Part shown: positions 1 through 8,070 of the stretch, in pieces
How the letters are laid out: each line of letters begins with the position of its first letter
Numbering within the stretch: the first letter of the stretch is position 1
DNA from: an uncultured Prevotella sp.
GTDB taxonomy: Bacteria; Bacteroidota; Bacteroidia; Bacteroidales; Bacteroidaceae
Length of the DNA stretch: 41,372 bases
NCBI GenBank assembly: GCA_900315545.1
Contig: OMZM01000020.1
Coordinates: 1 to 41,372, forward strand
Reading direction: 5' to 3'
Translations under genes and position numbers: made by a program
Notes under the pieces: generated by a model
What the model was told of the DNA's origin: nothing
What the model saw: only the letters and a program-made list of their open reading frames with translations
Databases searched by the model: none

Positions 1-180
1 GAAATCAAGTCCGTTTCATTCCAAAACACCACCTAATAGACTGTATTTCAATTAATTCAAAGAGCGATTAGTCCACTTTAACGGGACAGTAGTGATATTT
101 AATATATGTTTTCTTTGATAGATTATGTCATTTCGGTAGTCATTTTTTGCACGCTTGATTAATCGCAGACTACTGCGTGA

Positions 181-255
181 GTGCCGTCGGAAGCCGCTTC
201 GACGATTTGCGCACTAAAATACGCCTGTTTTTCGCGTGCATTCGTATTCGTCTGA
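181..255 (+). repeat. PSEA element, copy 1 (short conserved peptide frame)
   Basis: A 75-base frame opens at GTG directly after a TGA stop and reads VPSEAASTICALKYACFSRA and four more residues before TGA. Its DNA core TGCCGTCGGAAGCCG recurs at 19124-19138 in the opposite orientation, where the frame reads MPSEAVARISYGKYASIRHA. The shared pattern is xPSEAxxxIxxxKYA. Each copy lies about 120-135 bases from a 22-bp array. I read it as part of a dispersed intergenic repeat, or less likely as a microprotein. There is no evidence of translation. Confidence 0.5.
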
Positions 256-270
256 CAGTCAGAACGTTAG

Positions 271-446
271 CAAGAAACATAGCCTTTGTGTGCAAGAAAT
301 ACGAGTGTTAAAAATGTCAAAGAGCATGTTTGACATTGTCAAACACACTGTTTGAGAAGGTAAAACATAGTGTTTGAGGGTATCTGACGGTATATTTCGC
401 AAGGCGAAAAACGCGAAACGGGCGGCTCAAAGATACTCTTTGACAA
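271..446. repeat. 22-bp periodic dyad array, locus 1
   Basis: Eight units begin at 271, 293, 315, 337, 359, 381, 403 and 425, exactly 22 bases apart. The best are TGTCAAAGAGCATGTTTGAC (315), TGTCAAACACACTGTTTGAG (337) and GCTCAAAGATACTCTTTGAC (425). The units at 271, 293, 381 and 403 are degenerate. Each good unit is a dyad, TCAAA-N7-TTTGA. The array ends about 185 bases before the -33 box of the promoter at 631. Unit and period match locus 2 at 18871-19025. A tandem operator array or a selfish intergenic repeat are both possible. Confidence 0.75.
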
Positions 447-630
447 TTTTAACAATTATATCCGACCGTTGATTTTACAAATTTTTGCAGTCCGAAAGAA
501 ATGTTTGCATCTCTTTGAAGAGGTTTTCCTTGTCAAAATTTTTCATATTTCCGTAACAAATCACACCCTCTTTCTGTCAGTCAGCCGACTGTCGTTTTGC
601 CGTCGTCAGTCCGAAAAAACAACAATAAAT

Positions 631-661
631 TTTGTTTTTTGCACACTAAATCGTAACTTTG
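631..661 (+). promoter_or_regulatory. Promoter for the GNAT/aroF genes
   Basis: TTTG at 631-634 and TAACTTTG at 654-661 are 19 bases apart and match the Bacteroidetes -33/-7 pattern (TTTG ... TAnnTTTG). The expected start of transcription leaves only about 10-15 bases of leader before the ATG at 681. Confidence 0.75.
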
Positions 662-680
662 CAGAAAAGTATGAAGCAAC

Positions 681-968
681 ATGATGGAAACAAGGCTCAA
701 CATTGAAGAAAACAAGGGCACGGTAACGGCATACGAAGACGGTACAGCCGTAGGCGACCTTACGTTCAAGATACGCAGCGAAGGCATCATCGTCATCAAC
801 CACACTCTGGCTTTCGAGGGCAACGAGGGCAAGGGCATAGGCGCAACACTGATGGAGGCTGCCGTCAGATATGCACTGGAGAACGACAAGAAAATCGTTC
901 CGCTATGCTCATACGCACGCCACTATCTGGAGCGCAAGCCTGGTCTGAAAAGTCTGATTTCCGACTGA
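681..968 (+). CDS. Small GNAT-like N-acetyltransferase
   Basis: This 95-residue protein resembles the short GCN5-related acetyltransferase-like family (YjdJ/NATD1 type). Residues about 17-45 give the beta strands (GDLTFKI, IIVINHTLAFEG). Residues 47-57 hold the acetyl-CoA loop and following helix (NEGKGIGATLME). The tail IVPLCSYARHYLERKP carries the Cys-xx-Ala typical of this subfamily. It is about half the length of a full GNAT domain, as is usual here. Two ATGs sit at 681 and 684; either could be used. It has its own strong promoter with a very short leader. The next gene starts 36 bases after its stop, so the two are probably co-transcribed. The acetyl acceptor is unknown. Confidence 0.8.
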   Translation: MMETRLNIEENKGTVTAYEDGTAVGDLTFKIRSEGIIVINHTLAFEGNEGKGIGATLMEAAVRYALENDKKIVPLCSYARHYLERKPGLKSLISD

Positions 969-1003
969 AAGAAACAACATACATTACCGACGAGAAAGAA
1001 TAC

Positions 1004-2059
1004 ATGGACATAAAACCCATAAACACACCGAGCGAACCAGGCAAGCCGACAGTCATTGCCGGACCGTGCGCCGCCGAAGACGAACAGCAGATTATGGTCG
1101 TGGCACGCAGGCTGGCTGCTATGGGGATAAGAATCATGCGGGCAGGAGTGTGGAAACCACGCACCAAGCCAGGCTCCTTCGAGGGACGCGGCGACGTGGC
1201 ACTCGACTGGCTGGTACGTGCAAAGGCGGAAACGGGACTCGCAATAGCCACAGAAGTGGCTACGCCGAGCCATGTGGAGAAATGCCTGAAGCACGGCATC
1301 GACGTGATGTGGATAGGTGCACGCACCACGACCAACCCCTTTGCCATGCAGGCTCTGGCTGACTCAATGCGCGGAACAGACATCACCGTAATGGTGAAAA
1401 ACCCAGTCAGCCCTGACGTCGACCTGTGGATAGGCGCGCTGGAACGGCTGAACAACGCTGGCATAACACGCATGGCTGCCATACACAGAGGCTTCCAGAT
1501 ATTTGGAGACAAGACCTACAGGAACGCACCGATGTGGAACATACCGATAGAACTGCGGCGACGCATACCGCAGATACCTATCATAGGCGACCCGAGCCAT
1601 ATAGGCGGACGCAGGGACATGGTGGAAATACTGTCGCAAGAGGCTCTCGACATGGGCTTCGACGGACTGATGATAGAATGCCACCCTGCACCGGAAAAGG
1701 CTCTGAGCGATGCTGCTCAGCAACTGACGCCCGACGCTCTTGACGACATGCTGGGCAGGCTGATAGTCAGAGACAGATGCAACAAGGGAGAGGAACTGAC
1801 TGCCATGAGACACGAGATAGACCAGCTCGACGACCAGCTGATAAGCATACTGACGCAGAGAATGGCTGTGTCGAGAAAGATTGGCAGCTACAAGAAACAG
1901 GAAAACATGACCGTGCTGCAGTCTGCACGATATAACGACATTCTCGAACGGCGTCTGAAACAGTGCGAGAAAGAACTCTCGCCAACGTTCATGCGACACA
2001 TTTTCGAGAACATACACGAGGAAAGTATCAGACAACAACTGCAAATAATAAATACTTAA
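1004..2059 (+). CDS. aroF: Bifunctional DAHP synthase / chorismate mutase
   Basis: A 351-residue fusion of type I-beta 3-deoxy-7-phosphoheptulonate synthase with an AroQ-class chorismate mutase. It joins the first step of the shikimate pathway to the chorismate-to-prephenate step for Phe/Tyr. The synthase part shows GPCAAEDE near residue 19, KPRTKPGSFEG near 48, DPSHIGGRRD near 200 and IECHP near 224. The mutase part, roughly residues 262-351, begins MRHEIDQLDDQLISILTQRM, the usual helix with an Arg near its start. I chose the ATG at 1004 because the family begins near this point. An upstream in-frame ATG at 905 would overlap the preceding gene by 64 bases and add a tail with no homology. Such fusions are typical of Bacteroidetes and let the mutase domain feed back on the synthase. 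Confidence 0.93.
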   Translation: MDIKPINTPSEPGKPTVIAGPCAAEDEQQIMVVARRLAAMGIRIMRAGVWKPRTKPGSFEGRGDVALDWLVRAKAETGLAIATEVATPSHVEKCLKHGIDVMWIGARTTTNPFAMQALADSMRGTDITVMVKNPVSPDVDLWIGALERLNNAGITRMAAIHRGFQIFGDKTYRNAPMWNIPIELRRRIPQIPIIGDPSHIGGRRDMVEILSQEALDMGFDGLMIECHPAPEKALSDAAQQLTPDALDDMLGRLIVRDRCNKGEELTAMRHEIDQLDDQLISILTQRMAVSRKIGSYKKQENMTVLQSARYNDILERRLKQCEKELSPTFMRHIFENIHEESIRQQLQIINT

Positions 2060-2112
2060 CTATGATGTTCAAATAATCATAGTAACCCAACCACCCAACC
2101 AATTGCTACCAC

Positions 2113-3057
2113 ATGGGCATACTGTCGCTTATACTTACCATATTTACAGTAGTTGAACTGAACTGCGAAAACATGTTCGACTGCCAGCACGACAGTCTGA
2201 AAAACGACACCGAATGGACCGTTGACGGCGAAAACCACTGGACCTTCAAACGCTACTGGCGCAAACTGAACCGCACGGCACAGACCATCATCGCCTGCGG
2301 AGGCGACGGTACGGACTGGATGCTGCCCGATCTCGTGGCACTGTGCGAAGTAGAAAACGACACGACCATGCGCGACCTGACACAGCGCTCGCTGCTTAGA
2401 AAGGCACGATACGAATATGTCATGACATCATCGCCCGACATGCGAGGCATAGACGTGGCACTGCTATACTCACCATTTTCATTCAGACTGATAAACAGTC
2501 ATGCCCTGCGCATAGAACCTTTGCCGAACATGCGTCCGACACGCGACATACTATACGCATCAGGACAGATTATTTCAGGCGACACTCTGCACGTCTTCGT
2601 TGTTCACGCACCAAGCCGCAGCGGCGGAGAAAAGGCTACGCAGCCATACAGAATGGCAGTGGCTAATCGCCTGTCTGACGCAGTTGACTCCATACGGACT
2701 ATCTCGCCGACGGCAAAAATAATTGCATTGGGCGACTTCAATGACTATGTCGGCGACGCACCTCTGCTGGAAATAGAAAGACACGACATGACCGACGTAT
2801 CTGCAAATGCAACAGGCAGACACGGCACGAAAGGCACTTACCGATACAGGGGACGGTGGGAAAGTTTAGACCACATATTCGTCAGCAACGAGATGGCTGG
2901 CATGCTTACCGAATGTTTCATACTGGACGAACGCTTCCTGTTAGAAAAAGACAAAACCTTCGGAGGCTACAAGCCCCGAAGGAATTATCTCGGGAACCAT
3001 TACAACAATGGTTTCAGCGACCATTTGCCGCTCGTTGCACGGTTCAAAATACAGTAA
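2113..3057 (+). CDS. Endonuclease/exonuclease/phosphatase family protein
   Basis: A 314-residue protein of the EEP (DNase I-like) fold. Recognisable motifs in order are ELNCENMFD near residue 15 (metal-binding Asn/Glu region), PDLVALCEVEN near 72 (catalytic Glu), RGIDVALLY near 110, VVHAPSR near 163, GDFND near 206, SLDHIFVS near 254 and a terminal GFSDHLPLVARF with the catalytic Asp-His pair near 303. A hydrophobic N-terminus (MGILSLILTIFTVV) suggests export or anchoring. All catalytic positions are present, so it should be an active metal-dependent hydrolase, but the substrate (nucleic acid or phosphoester) cannot be told from sequence. A weak 8-bp dyad at 2059-2083 separates it from the upstream gene. 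There is no separate promoter with a clear consensus. Confidence 0.85.
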   Translation: MGILSLILTIFTVVELNCENMFDCQHDSLKNDTEWTVDGENHWTFKRYWRKLNRTAQTIIACGGDGTDWMLPDLVALCEVENDTTMRDLTQRSLLRKARYEYVMTSSPDMRGIDVALLYSPFSFRLINSHALRIEPLPNMRPTRDILYASGQIISGDTLHVFVVHAPSRSGGEKATQPYRMAVANRLSDAVDSIRTISPTAKIIALGDFNDYVGDAPLLEIERHDMTDVSANATGRHGTKGTYRYRGRWESLDHIFVSNEMAGMLTECFILDERFLLEKDKTFGGYKPRRNYLGNHYNNGFSDHLPLVARFKIQ

Positions 3058-3075
3058 AAGGTACAGAAAAAGGCA

Positions 3076-3846
3076 TCATACACCTTCTCCCACATCGGCA
3101 TTGTCATCGCCGTCGGTACCAAACAGTCCATTCATAAGACCACCGACAAACGTGTCGTACAACTCCTTGAAGAATCCCTGTGGCAGAAACTTCTTCAGAT
3201 TGTCCATCTGCGAGTCGATGACTTCCTTAGTTTTCTTCTCTACATACTGGGCAACGACTTCCTTGTTTGCCGTATACACATTACCAAAAACACCCACTGC
3301 AACAACGTTGTCGTGGTTGTCGTAGTCGAATTTGGTAACTGAGAACAGTTTATAATCGTATGTCGTAAAGGCATCATCATAGAAATTTTCCACTACTCCA
3401 GCTAAGAGTTTTTGCGCAAACGTTCTGCCTACACCGCCTGTAAGTTTGTTCATCTCGTCCTTCACGACATCGTTAGCCAGCACTGTCAGCGCCTCTTTGT
3501 GGGCTTCTTTCTTAGGACAAGTGAAATACAGGGCAGCCACCAGTGCCGCAATAATAAGCAAGACAAACGTCAGGACACCGTAACGACTCCACCATGAACG
3601 CTTTACGCCCTGCACAGCCGGTGGCTCCGGAACTGTAGTTTTAAGCTCATGGGCATCGCCTTGTGCTGCACTTGCAGCCTTGCGACTGATAATAATGGCA
3701 CGAACGACATCAATGTCGCCTGCCTTTTTCCAATCTTCAAGACCTTCATACCACACCAACGTCTCCGACGTTATGTTCATTGTTGCAAGCTGGTCGAGGC
3801 TGAATGGACCGCGACGCTCACCGTTTTCGATGATATAATACTCCAT
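3076..3846 (-). CDS. GYF_2 (DUF4339) domain membrane protein
   Basis: A 256-residue protein. Residues about 2-52 form a GYF_2/DUF4339 domain: YYIIENGERRGPFSLDQL followed by LVWYEGLEDWKKAGDI, the usual G-P-F/W-Y-x-G-x-x-x-W pattern. A Ser/Ala/Pro-rich linker precedes one transmembrane helix at about 88-108 (VLTFVLLIIAALVAALYFTC). The remaining part, roughly 110-256, is a soluble domain I do not recognise, ending in an acidic tail. GYF_2 domains in bacteria are thought to bind proline-rich peptides or partner membrane proteins. I take the ATG at 3846. A GTG two codons upstream (3852) is possible. It has its own promoter and faces the upstream gene tail to tail with an 18-base gap. Confidence 0.8.
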   Translation of the reverse strand: MEYYIIENGERRGPFSLDQLATMNITSETLVWYEGLEDWKKAGDIDVVRAIIISRKAASAAQGDAHELKTTVPEPPAVQGVKRSWWSRYGVLTFVLLIIAALVAALYFTCPKKEAHKEALTVLANDVVKDEMNKLTGGVGRTFAQKLLAGVVENFYDDAFTTYDYKLFSVTKFDYDNHDNVVAVGVFGNVYTANKEVVAQYVEKKTKEVIDSQMDNLKKFLPQGFFKELYDTFVGGLMNGLFGTDGDDNADVGEGV

Positions 3847-3878
3847 TTGCACAATTATTAAATATTATAATACGGTGG

Positions 3879-3909
3879 CAAAAATAGTGTTTTTGAAATA
3901 AAAAACAAA
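3879..3909 (-). promoter_or_regulatory. Promoter for the GYF_2 gene
   Basis: On the minus strand the -7 box TATTTTTG lies at 3886-3879 and TTTG lies at 3909-3906, with a 19-base spacer, matching the Bacteroidetes consensus. The leader would be about 25-30 bases. Confidence 0.65.
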
Positions 3910-4047
3910 AATATCTGATAAAATTTGTTCATATTATGCATATAAAAAGCATCTTTTGAATTGAAAATTCAGAATATGGAAATACTGTCCAGACTTAAGG
4001 TATGCAACCTGTTATCTTAATTTTGTTTAAATAGACATATAATATTT

Positions 4048-4077
4048 TTTGTGTTTGGAGATTTATTTGTATATTTG
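4048..4077 (+). promoter_or_regulatory. Promoter for ffh-folD
   Basis: TTTG at 4048-4051 and TATATTTG at 4070-4077 (18-base spacer) fit the Bacteroidetes promoter. The divergent promoter for the GYF_2 gene is about 140 bases away; the stretch between is very AT-rich with no other signal. Confidence 0.6.
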
Positions 4078-4137
4078 CATGATAAATTGAAATACTATAA
4101 AAAGGCTGCATTGCCGAAATAAAAATATTTCCGAAAA

Positions 4138-5505
4138 ATGTTTGAGAATCTAAGTGATAGACTTGAGAAAAGTTTTAAGATATTAAAAGGTGAAGGCAAA
4201 ATTACCGAAATAAATGTTGCCGAAACCCTGAAAGACGTCAGGAGAGCCCTGCTCGATGCCGATGTCAACTACAAGGTTGCCAAGAGTTTTACCGACACTG
4301 TTAAGGAGAAAGCACTCGGTATGAACGTACTTACTGCCATCAAGCCTGGACAGTTGATGGTGAAACTGGTACACGACGAACTGGCAGAACTGATGGGCGG
4401 CGAAATAGCAGACATCAAACTGGAAAGCCATCCGGCGATAATCCTGATGTCGGGTCTGCAAGGTTCTGGTAAGACTACTTTCTCTGGTAAGTTGGCTAAC
4501 ATGCTGAAGAAGAAACAGCGCAAGCATCCTATGCTCGTAGCCTGCGACGTCTATCGTCCAGCTGCTATAGAACAGCTGAAAGTAGTTGCATCGCAGATTG
4601 ACGTACCAGTGTACAGCGAAGAGGGTAATAAAGATGTTGTGAGCATTGCACAACATGCCATAAACGAAGCAAAGCAGAAAGGCATAGACGTCGTAATCGT
4701 CGACACAGCAGGCCGACTGGCTGTAGACGAGGAGATGATGCAGGAGATTACCAGACTGAAAGAATCTCTGAATCCTGACGAGACACTGTTCGTCGTTGAC
4801 TCAATGACTGGACAGGATGCCGTAAATACTGCAAAAGAATTTAACGACAGGCTTGATTTCGACGGCGTGGTGCTTACGAAACTCGACGGCGACACACGTG
4901 GTGGTGCTGCACTTTCTATCAGAACGGTAGTAAACAAGCCAATAAAGTTTGTAGGAACAGGCGAGAAAATGGAAGCTATAGATGCTTTCCACCCTTCACG
5001 CATGGCAGACCGCATTCTTGGCATGGGAGATATCGTTTCGCTTGTTGAACGCGCTCAGGAACAGTTTGACGAGGAAGAAGCAAAGAAACTGCAGAAGAAA
5101 ATACAGAAAAACCAATTCGACTTCAATGACTTTTATAACCAGATACAGCAAATAAAGAAGATGGGTAACCTGAAAGACCTGGCATCCATGATTCCCGGTG
5201 TTGGCAAGGCTATAAAAGACGTTGACATCGATGACAATGCTTTCAAGAACATTGAGGCAATAATACAAAGTATGACTCCAAAAGAACGTACAAATCCGGA
5301 AGTACTGAACTTGAGTCGCAAGCAGCGCATAGCTAAAGGTTCGGGCACCAAGATTGACGAGGTAAACAGGCTGATAAAGCAGTTTGACCAGACACGCAAG
5401 ATGATGAAAATGGTTACAGGCGGCTCGAAAATGGGAATGATGAACAAGATGATGGGTATGAAAGGTGGAATGCCTATGATGCCTGGAATGCCAAAAATGA
5501 AATAA
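4138..5505 (+). CDS. ffh: Signal recognition particle protein Ffh (SRP54)
   Basis: A full-length 455-residue SRP GTPase that binds the 4.5S RNA and delivers nascent membrane and secreted proteins to FtsY. The N domain occupies about 1-90. The G domain shows the P-loop GLQGSGKTT at 106-114, DVYRPAA near 138, DTAGR near 188 and TKLDGD near 246. The M domain after about 300 is methionine-rich and ends in a run of Met/Gly ([19 protein letters not shown]), the flexible signal-sequence and RNA-binding part. The ATG follows a clear promoter. folD starts only 8 bases after the stop, so the two are co-transcribed. Confidence 0.97.
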   Translation: MFENLSDRLEKSFKILKGEGKITEINVAETLKDVRRALLDADVNYKVAKSFTDTVKEKALGMNVLTAIKPGQLMVKLVHDELAELMGGEIADIKLESHPAIILMSGLQGSGKTTFSGKLANMLKKKQRKHPMLVACDVYRPAAIEQLKVVASQIDVPVYSEEGNKDVVSIAQHAINEAKQKGIDVVIVDTAGRLAVDEEMMQEITRLKESLNPDETLFVVDSMTGQDAVNTAKEFNDRLDFDGVVLTKLDGDTRGGAALSIRTVVNKPIKFVGTGEKMEAIDAFHPSRMADRILGMGDIVSLVERAQEQFDEEEAKKLQKKIQKNQFDFNDFYNQIQQIKKMGNLKDLASMIPGVGKAIKDVDIDDNAFKNIEAIIQSMTPKERTNPEVLNLSRKQRIAKGSGTKIDEVNRLIKQFDQTRKMMKMVTGGSKMGMMNKMMGMKGGMPMMPGMPKMK

Positions 5506-5513
5506 TACAAAAC

Positions 5514-6392
5514 ATGCAGATAATTGACGGAAAAGCTACAGCAGCACAAATAAAGGCTGAAATAGCAGAAGAAGTAAAAAACATAGTGGCACAGGGAGGC
5601 AAACAGCCTCATCTGGCAGCCATACTGGTAGGACACGACGGTGGTTCTGAAACATACATGAAGAACAAGGTTCTAGCTTGTGAGGCATGCGGTTTCAAAT
5701 CATCGCTCATCCGCTTTGACGAAGATGTTACAGAAGAAGAACTGCTGAAATGTGTGGAAAAACTCAACAACGACGATGACGTTGACGGATATATCATCCA
5801 GCTCCCATTGCCAAAGCACATCGACGAGCAGAAAATCATCATGGCTGTAGACTACAGGAAGGATGTTGACGGTTTCCACCCTATAAACGTAGGACGCATG
5901 TCGATAGGACTGCCGTGCTTCATTTCAGCTACACCACTGGGAATAATAACACTCTTGCAGAGATACGGAATAGAGACTTCGGGCAAGAAATGTGTTATTC
6001 TTGGACGTTCAAACATAGTCGGCAAGCCAATGGCGCAGCTGATGATGCAGAAGAACTACGGCAATGCAACGGTAACCGTATGCCACAGCCGCTCGACTAC
6101 TCTGAAAGAAGAGTGCATGGCGGCAGACATCATCATTGCAGCAATCGGACAGCCTGAATTTGTAACGGCAGACATGGTTAAGCCTGGTGCTGTCGTTATA
6201 GACGTAGGCACAACACGCGTTCCAGATGCAACTCGTAAAAGCGGCTTCCGCCTGTGCGGCGATGTCAAGTACGACGAGGTAGCGCCAAAATGTTCTTATA
6301 TAACTCCTGTACCAGGCGGAGTCGGTCCGATGACAATATGTTCACTGATGAAGAACACATTGGCAGCAGGCAAGAAAGAATATTATAAATAG
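5514..6392 (+). CDS. folD: Methylenetetrahydrofolate dehydrogenase / cyclohydrolase
   Basis: A 292-residue bifunctional enzyme that interconverts 5,10-methylene-THF, 5,10-methenyl-THF and 10-formyl-THF in one-carbon metabolism. The N-terminal part has SETYMKNK with the catalytic Tyr48 and Lys52, and the signature [11 protein letters not shown] near 104 followed by DVDGFHP near 125. The Rossmann part has [16 protein letters not shown] near residue 160, VIDVGTTRV near 228 and the C-terminal [11 protein letters not shown] signature near 262. Length and motifs are complete. It lies directly behind ffh with an 8-base gap. Confidence 0.97.
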   Translation: MQIIDGKATAAQIKAEIAEEVKNIVAQGGKQPHLAAILVGHDGGSETYMKNKVLACEACGFKSSLIRFDEDVTEEELLKCVEKLNNDDDVDGYIIQLPLPKHIDEQKIIMAVDYRKDVDGFHPINVGRMSIGLPCFISATPLGIITLLQRYGIETSGKKCVILGRSNIVGKPMAQLMMQKNYGNATVTVCHSRSTTLKEECMAADIIIAAIGQPEFVTADMVKPGAVVIDVGTTRVPDATRKSGFRLCGDVKYDEVAPKCSYITPVPGGVGPMTICSLMKNTLAAGKKEYYK

Positions 6393-6416
6393 TATATAAC
6401 TCAACATAGATATAAA

Positions 6417-6597
6417 ATGACGGCAGAGGAATACTACAATCTCGGTAACGAATACCGTAAGAAAGGCGACTATCAGAATGCCCTTAACAACTATATGGAG
6501 GCCATAGAGCTTGACCCTGAGAGTCCGGCTGTTATTGCAAAGGAGTTTGTAGAAAACATACTGAACTACTATTGCAAACAGATGTATAATCCTTGAT
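6417..6597 (+). pseudogene. Short TPR protein, apparently frameshifted
   Basis: From the ATG at 6417 the frame reads MTAEEYYNLGNEYRKKGDYQ and continues as one tetratricopeptide unit with ALNNYMEAIELDPESPAV. It then runs into an AAAA tract at 6539-6542, after which the original frame gives KGVCRKHTELLLQTDV and stops at 6590 (57 residues). Skipping one A gives KEFVENILNYYCKQMYNP and a stop at 6597, an amphipathic tail that looks far more like a TPR capping helix. From memory, small single-TPR proteins of this kind precede 2-oxoacid:ferredoxin oxidoreductase genes in related genomes. Either a one-base insertion disabled the gene or the read contains an error. The upstream TPR part is well supported. 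Confidence 0.6.
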
Positions 6598-6744
6598 GTG
6601 CCAATGAGATAATATCGCATGACAGGTCAGCTATGACCCAAGTGTAAGAATAATAAAACTTTCAATAATAATAAAAACAGAAAAGCGTTTGCGACCAAGC
6701 GAACATCGCATTCGCCAACTGCGTTATCTTAAACAAAAAATATT

Positions 6745-6978
6745 ATGAGTAAAATCAAAGGAGCAATTGTGGTCAACACAGAACGCTGCAAAGGTTGTTC
6801 ACTCTGCGTGATAGCCTGCCCGCAAGACGTCATCGAATTGGCTGCAAAGAAAGTAAATGTTTCTGGTTACCCATACGTTGAGCCTGTTCATCAGGAGAAC
6901 TGTGTGGGCTGTACATCGTGTGCAGTCGTATGTCCAGACGGATGTATAACTGTTTATCGTAAAAAAATGGAGGATTAA
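6745..6978 (+). CDS. vorD: 2-oxoacid:ferredoxin oxidoreductase, ferredoxin-like delta subunit
   Basis: A 77-residue 2[4Fe-4S] ferredoxin subunit with two complete CxxCxxCxxxCP motifs: Cys15/18/21/25 (CKGCSLCVIACP) and Cys53/56/59/63 (CVGCTSCAVVCP). It takes electrons from the thiamine-pyrophosphate centre of the complex to external ferredoxin. Its stop is 5 bases before the next ATG, and the order delta-alpha-beta-gamma is that of four-subunit VOR/KGOR complexes. No consensus promoter is visible in the 147 bases upstream, so it may be transcribed from further up. The symbol vorD is tentative, because korD would be equally defensible. Confidence 0.9.
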   Translation: MSKIKGAIVVNTERCKGCSLCVIACPQDVIELAAKKVNVSGYPYVEPVHQENCVGCTSCAVVCPDGCITVYRKKMED

Positions 6979-6983
6979 ACGCA

Positions 6984-8069
6984 ATGGCAGAACAAGAAGT
7001 AAAATTGATGAAAGGCAACGAAGCGATAGCTCACGCTGCCATTAGATGTGGTTGCGATGGATATTTCGGTTATCCAATCACTCCACAAAGTGAAGTTCTT
7101 GAAACTCTTGCAGAGTTGAAACCTTGGGAGACAACAGGAATGGTTGTGCTTCAGGCAGAAAGCGAAACATCGTCTATCAACATGATTTACGGTGCTGCTG
7201 GTGCTGGAAAGCGCGCATTTACCTCTTCGTCAAGTCCTGGTATCGCCCTCATGCAGGAAGGTATCGCATACATGGCTGGTGCAGAACTGCCTGGCGTGTT
7301 TGTAAACGTTCAGCGTGGTGGTCCTGGTCTGGGTACTATCCAGCCTTCACAGGGCGACTATTTCCAGGCTACACGCGGTGGTGGTAACGGTGACTACTAT
7401 GTCATTACGCTTTGTCCTAACTCTGTTCAGGAAATGGCAGACTTCATGGACTTGGCTTTCGAGCTGGCATTCAAGTATCGCAACCCAGCAATGATTCTTT
7501 CTGACGGTGTCATTGGACAGATGATGGAAAAGGTTATCCTTCCTCCTCAAAAACCACGTCGTACGGAAGAAGAGATTAAGAAAGAGTGTCCATGGGCTAC
7601 ATTCGGACGCACACCAGACCGTGATCCTAACATCATCACTTCGCTTGAACTGAAGTCTGAGGTTATGGAGCAGCGTAACATACATCTACAGAAGAAATAT
7701 CAGACAATCCGCGACAACGAAGTTCGCTACGACACACAGCACTGCGAAGATGCAGACTACGTTATCGTATCGTTTGGCAGCGCCTCTCGTATTTCTGAGA
7801 AAGCGATAGAACTGGCACGCGAGCAAGGATTGAAGGTTGGACTCTTCCGTCCTATTACAGTATGGCCTTTCCCATCAAAGGAAATAGCAGCTATGGCACG
7901 TGGAAAGAAAGGCGTGCTTGTTGTTGAGATTAATGCCGGACAGATGGTTGAAGATGTTCGCTTAGCCATCAACGGTGAAGTACCTGTAGAGCATTTCGGA
8001 CGTCTGGGTGGTATGGTGCCAGAACCAGAGGAAATAGTTAACGCATTGAAAACTAAATTGGTGAAATAA
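6984..8069 (+). CDS. vorB: 2-oxoacid:ferredoxin oxidoreductase alpha subunit (VorB/KorA type)
   Basis: A 361-residue alpha subunit. Residues about 9-190 are the pyrimidine-binding domain (KGNEAIAHAAIRCGCDGYFGYPITPQSE, then SSSSPGIALMQEGIAYMAGAELPGV and NVQRGGPGLGTIQPSQGDYFQA). Residues about 250-355 form the transketolase C-terminal-like domain (DADYVIVSFGSASRISEKAI). With the other three genes it oxidatively decarboxylates a 2-oxoacid to the acyl-CoA, reducing ferredoxin. The enzyme normally runs either way, so in an anaerobe it can also make 2-oxoacids reductively. Automated naming usually says 3-methyl-2-oxobutanoate dehydrogenase VorB. 2-oxoglutarate is just as plausible a substrate. The next gene starts one base after the stop. 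Confidence 0.92.
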   Translation: MAEQEVKLMKGNEAIAHAAIRCGCDGYFGYPITPQSEVLETLAELKPWETTGMVVLQAESETSSINMIYGAAGAGKRAFTSSSSPGIALMQEGIAYMAGAELPGVFVNVQRGGPGLGTIQPSQGDYFQATRGGGNGDYYVITLCPNSVQEMADFMDLAFELAFKYRNPAMILSDGVIGQMMEKVILPPQKPRRTEEEIKKECPWATFGRTPDRDPNIITSLELKSEVMEQRNIHLQKKYQTIRDNEVRYDTQHCEDADYVIVSFGSASRISEKAIELAREQGLKVGLFRPITVWPFPSKEIAAMARGKKGVLVVEINAGQMVEDVRLAINGEVPVEHFGRLGGMVPEPEEIVNALKTKLVK

Positions 8070-8070
8070 G

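Larger units (their letters stand above)
1..680. other. Intergenic region with no convincing gene
   Basis: No open reading frame here looks like a real protein. The first 120 bases are AT-rich and featureless. From about 150 there is a GC-richer element carrying a tiny reading frame, then a 22-bp periodic array, then a stretch ending in a good promoter for the gene at 681. These parts are listed separately. The short frames that overlap the promoter (for example one running from about 469 to 684) have low-complexity, phenylalanine-rich translations and no family resemblance. Confidence 0.7.

Noticed and set aside
271-446. The 22-bp array as a CRISPR
   Set aside because: The units follow each other without unique spacers, are short and degenerate, and no cas gene is nearby.
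469-684. Short plus-strand reading frame upstream of the GNAT gene
   Set aside because: It overlaps the promoter, has a low-complexity translation and resembles no family.
905-1003. Upstream ATG for the DAHP synthase gene
   Set aside because: It overlaps the preceding gene by 64 bases and its extra residues match nothing; the family starts at 1004.
2059-2083. Terminator after aroF
   Set aside because: The 8-bp AT-rich hairpin has no T-run and is too weak to call.
6539-6542. Programmed frameshift in the TPR gene
   Set aside because: There is no clear slippery heptamer or downstream structure; a plain indel or read error is simpler.
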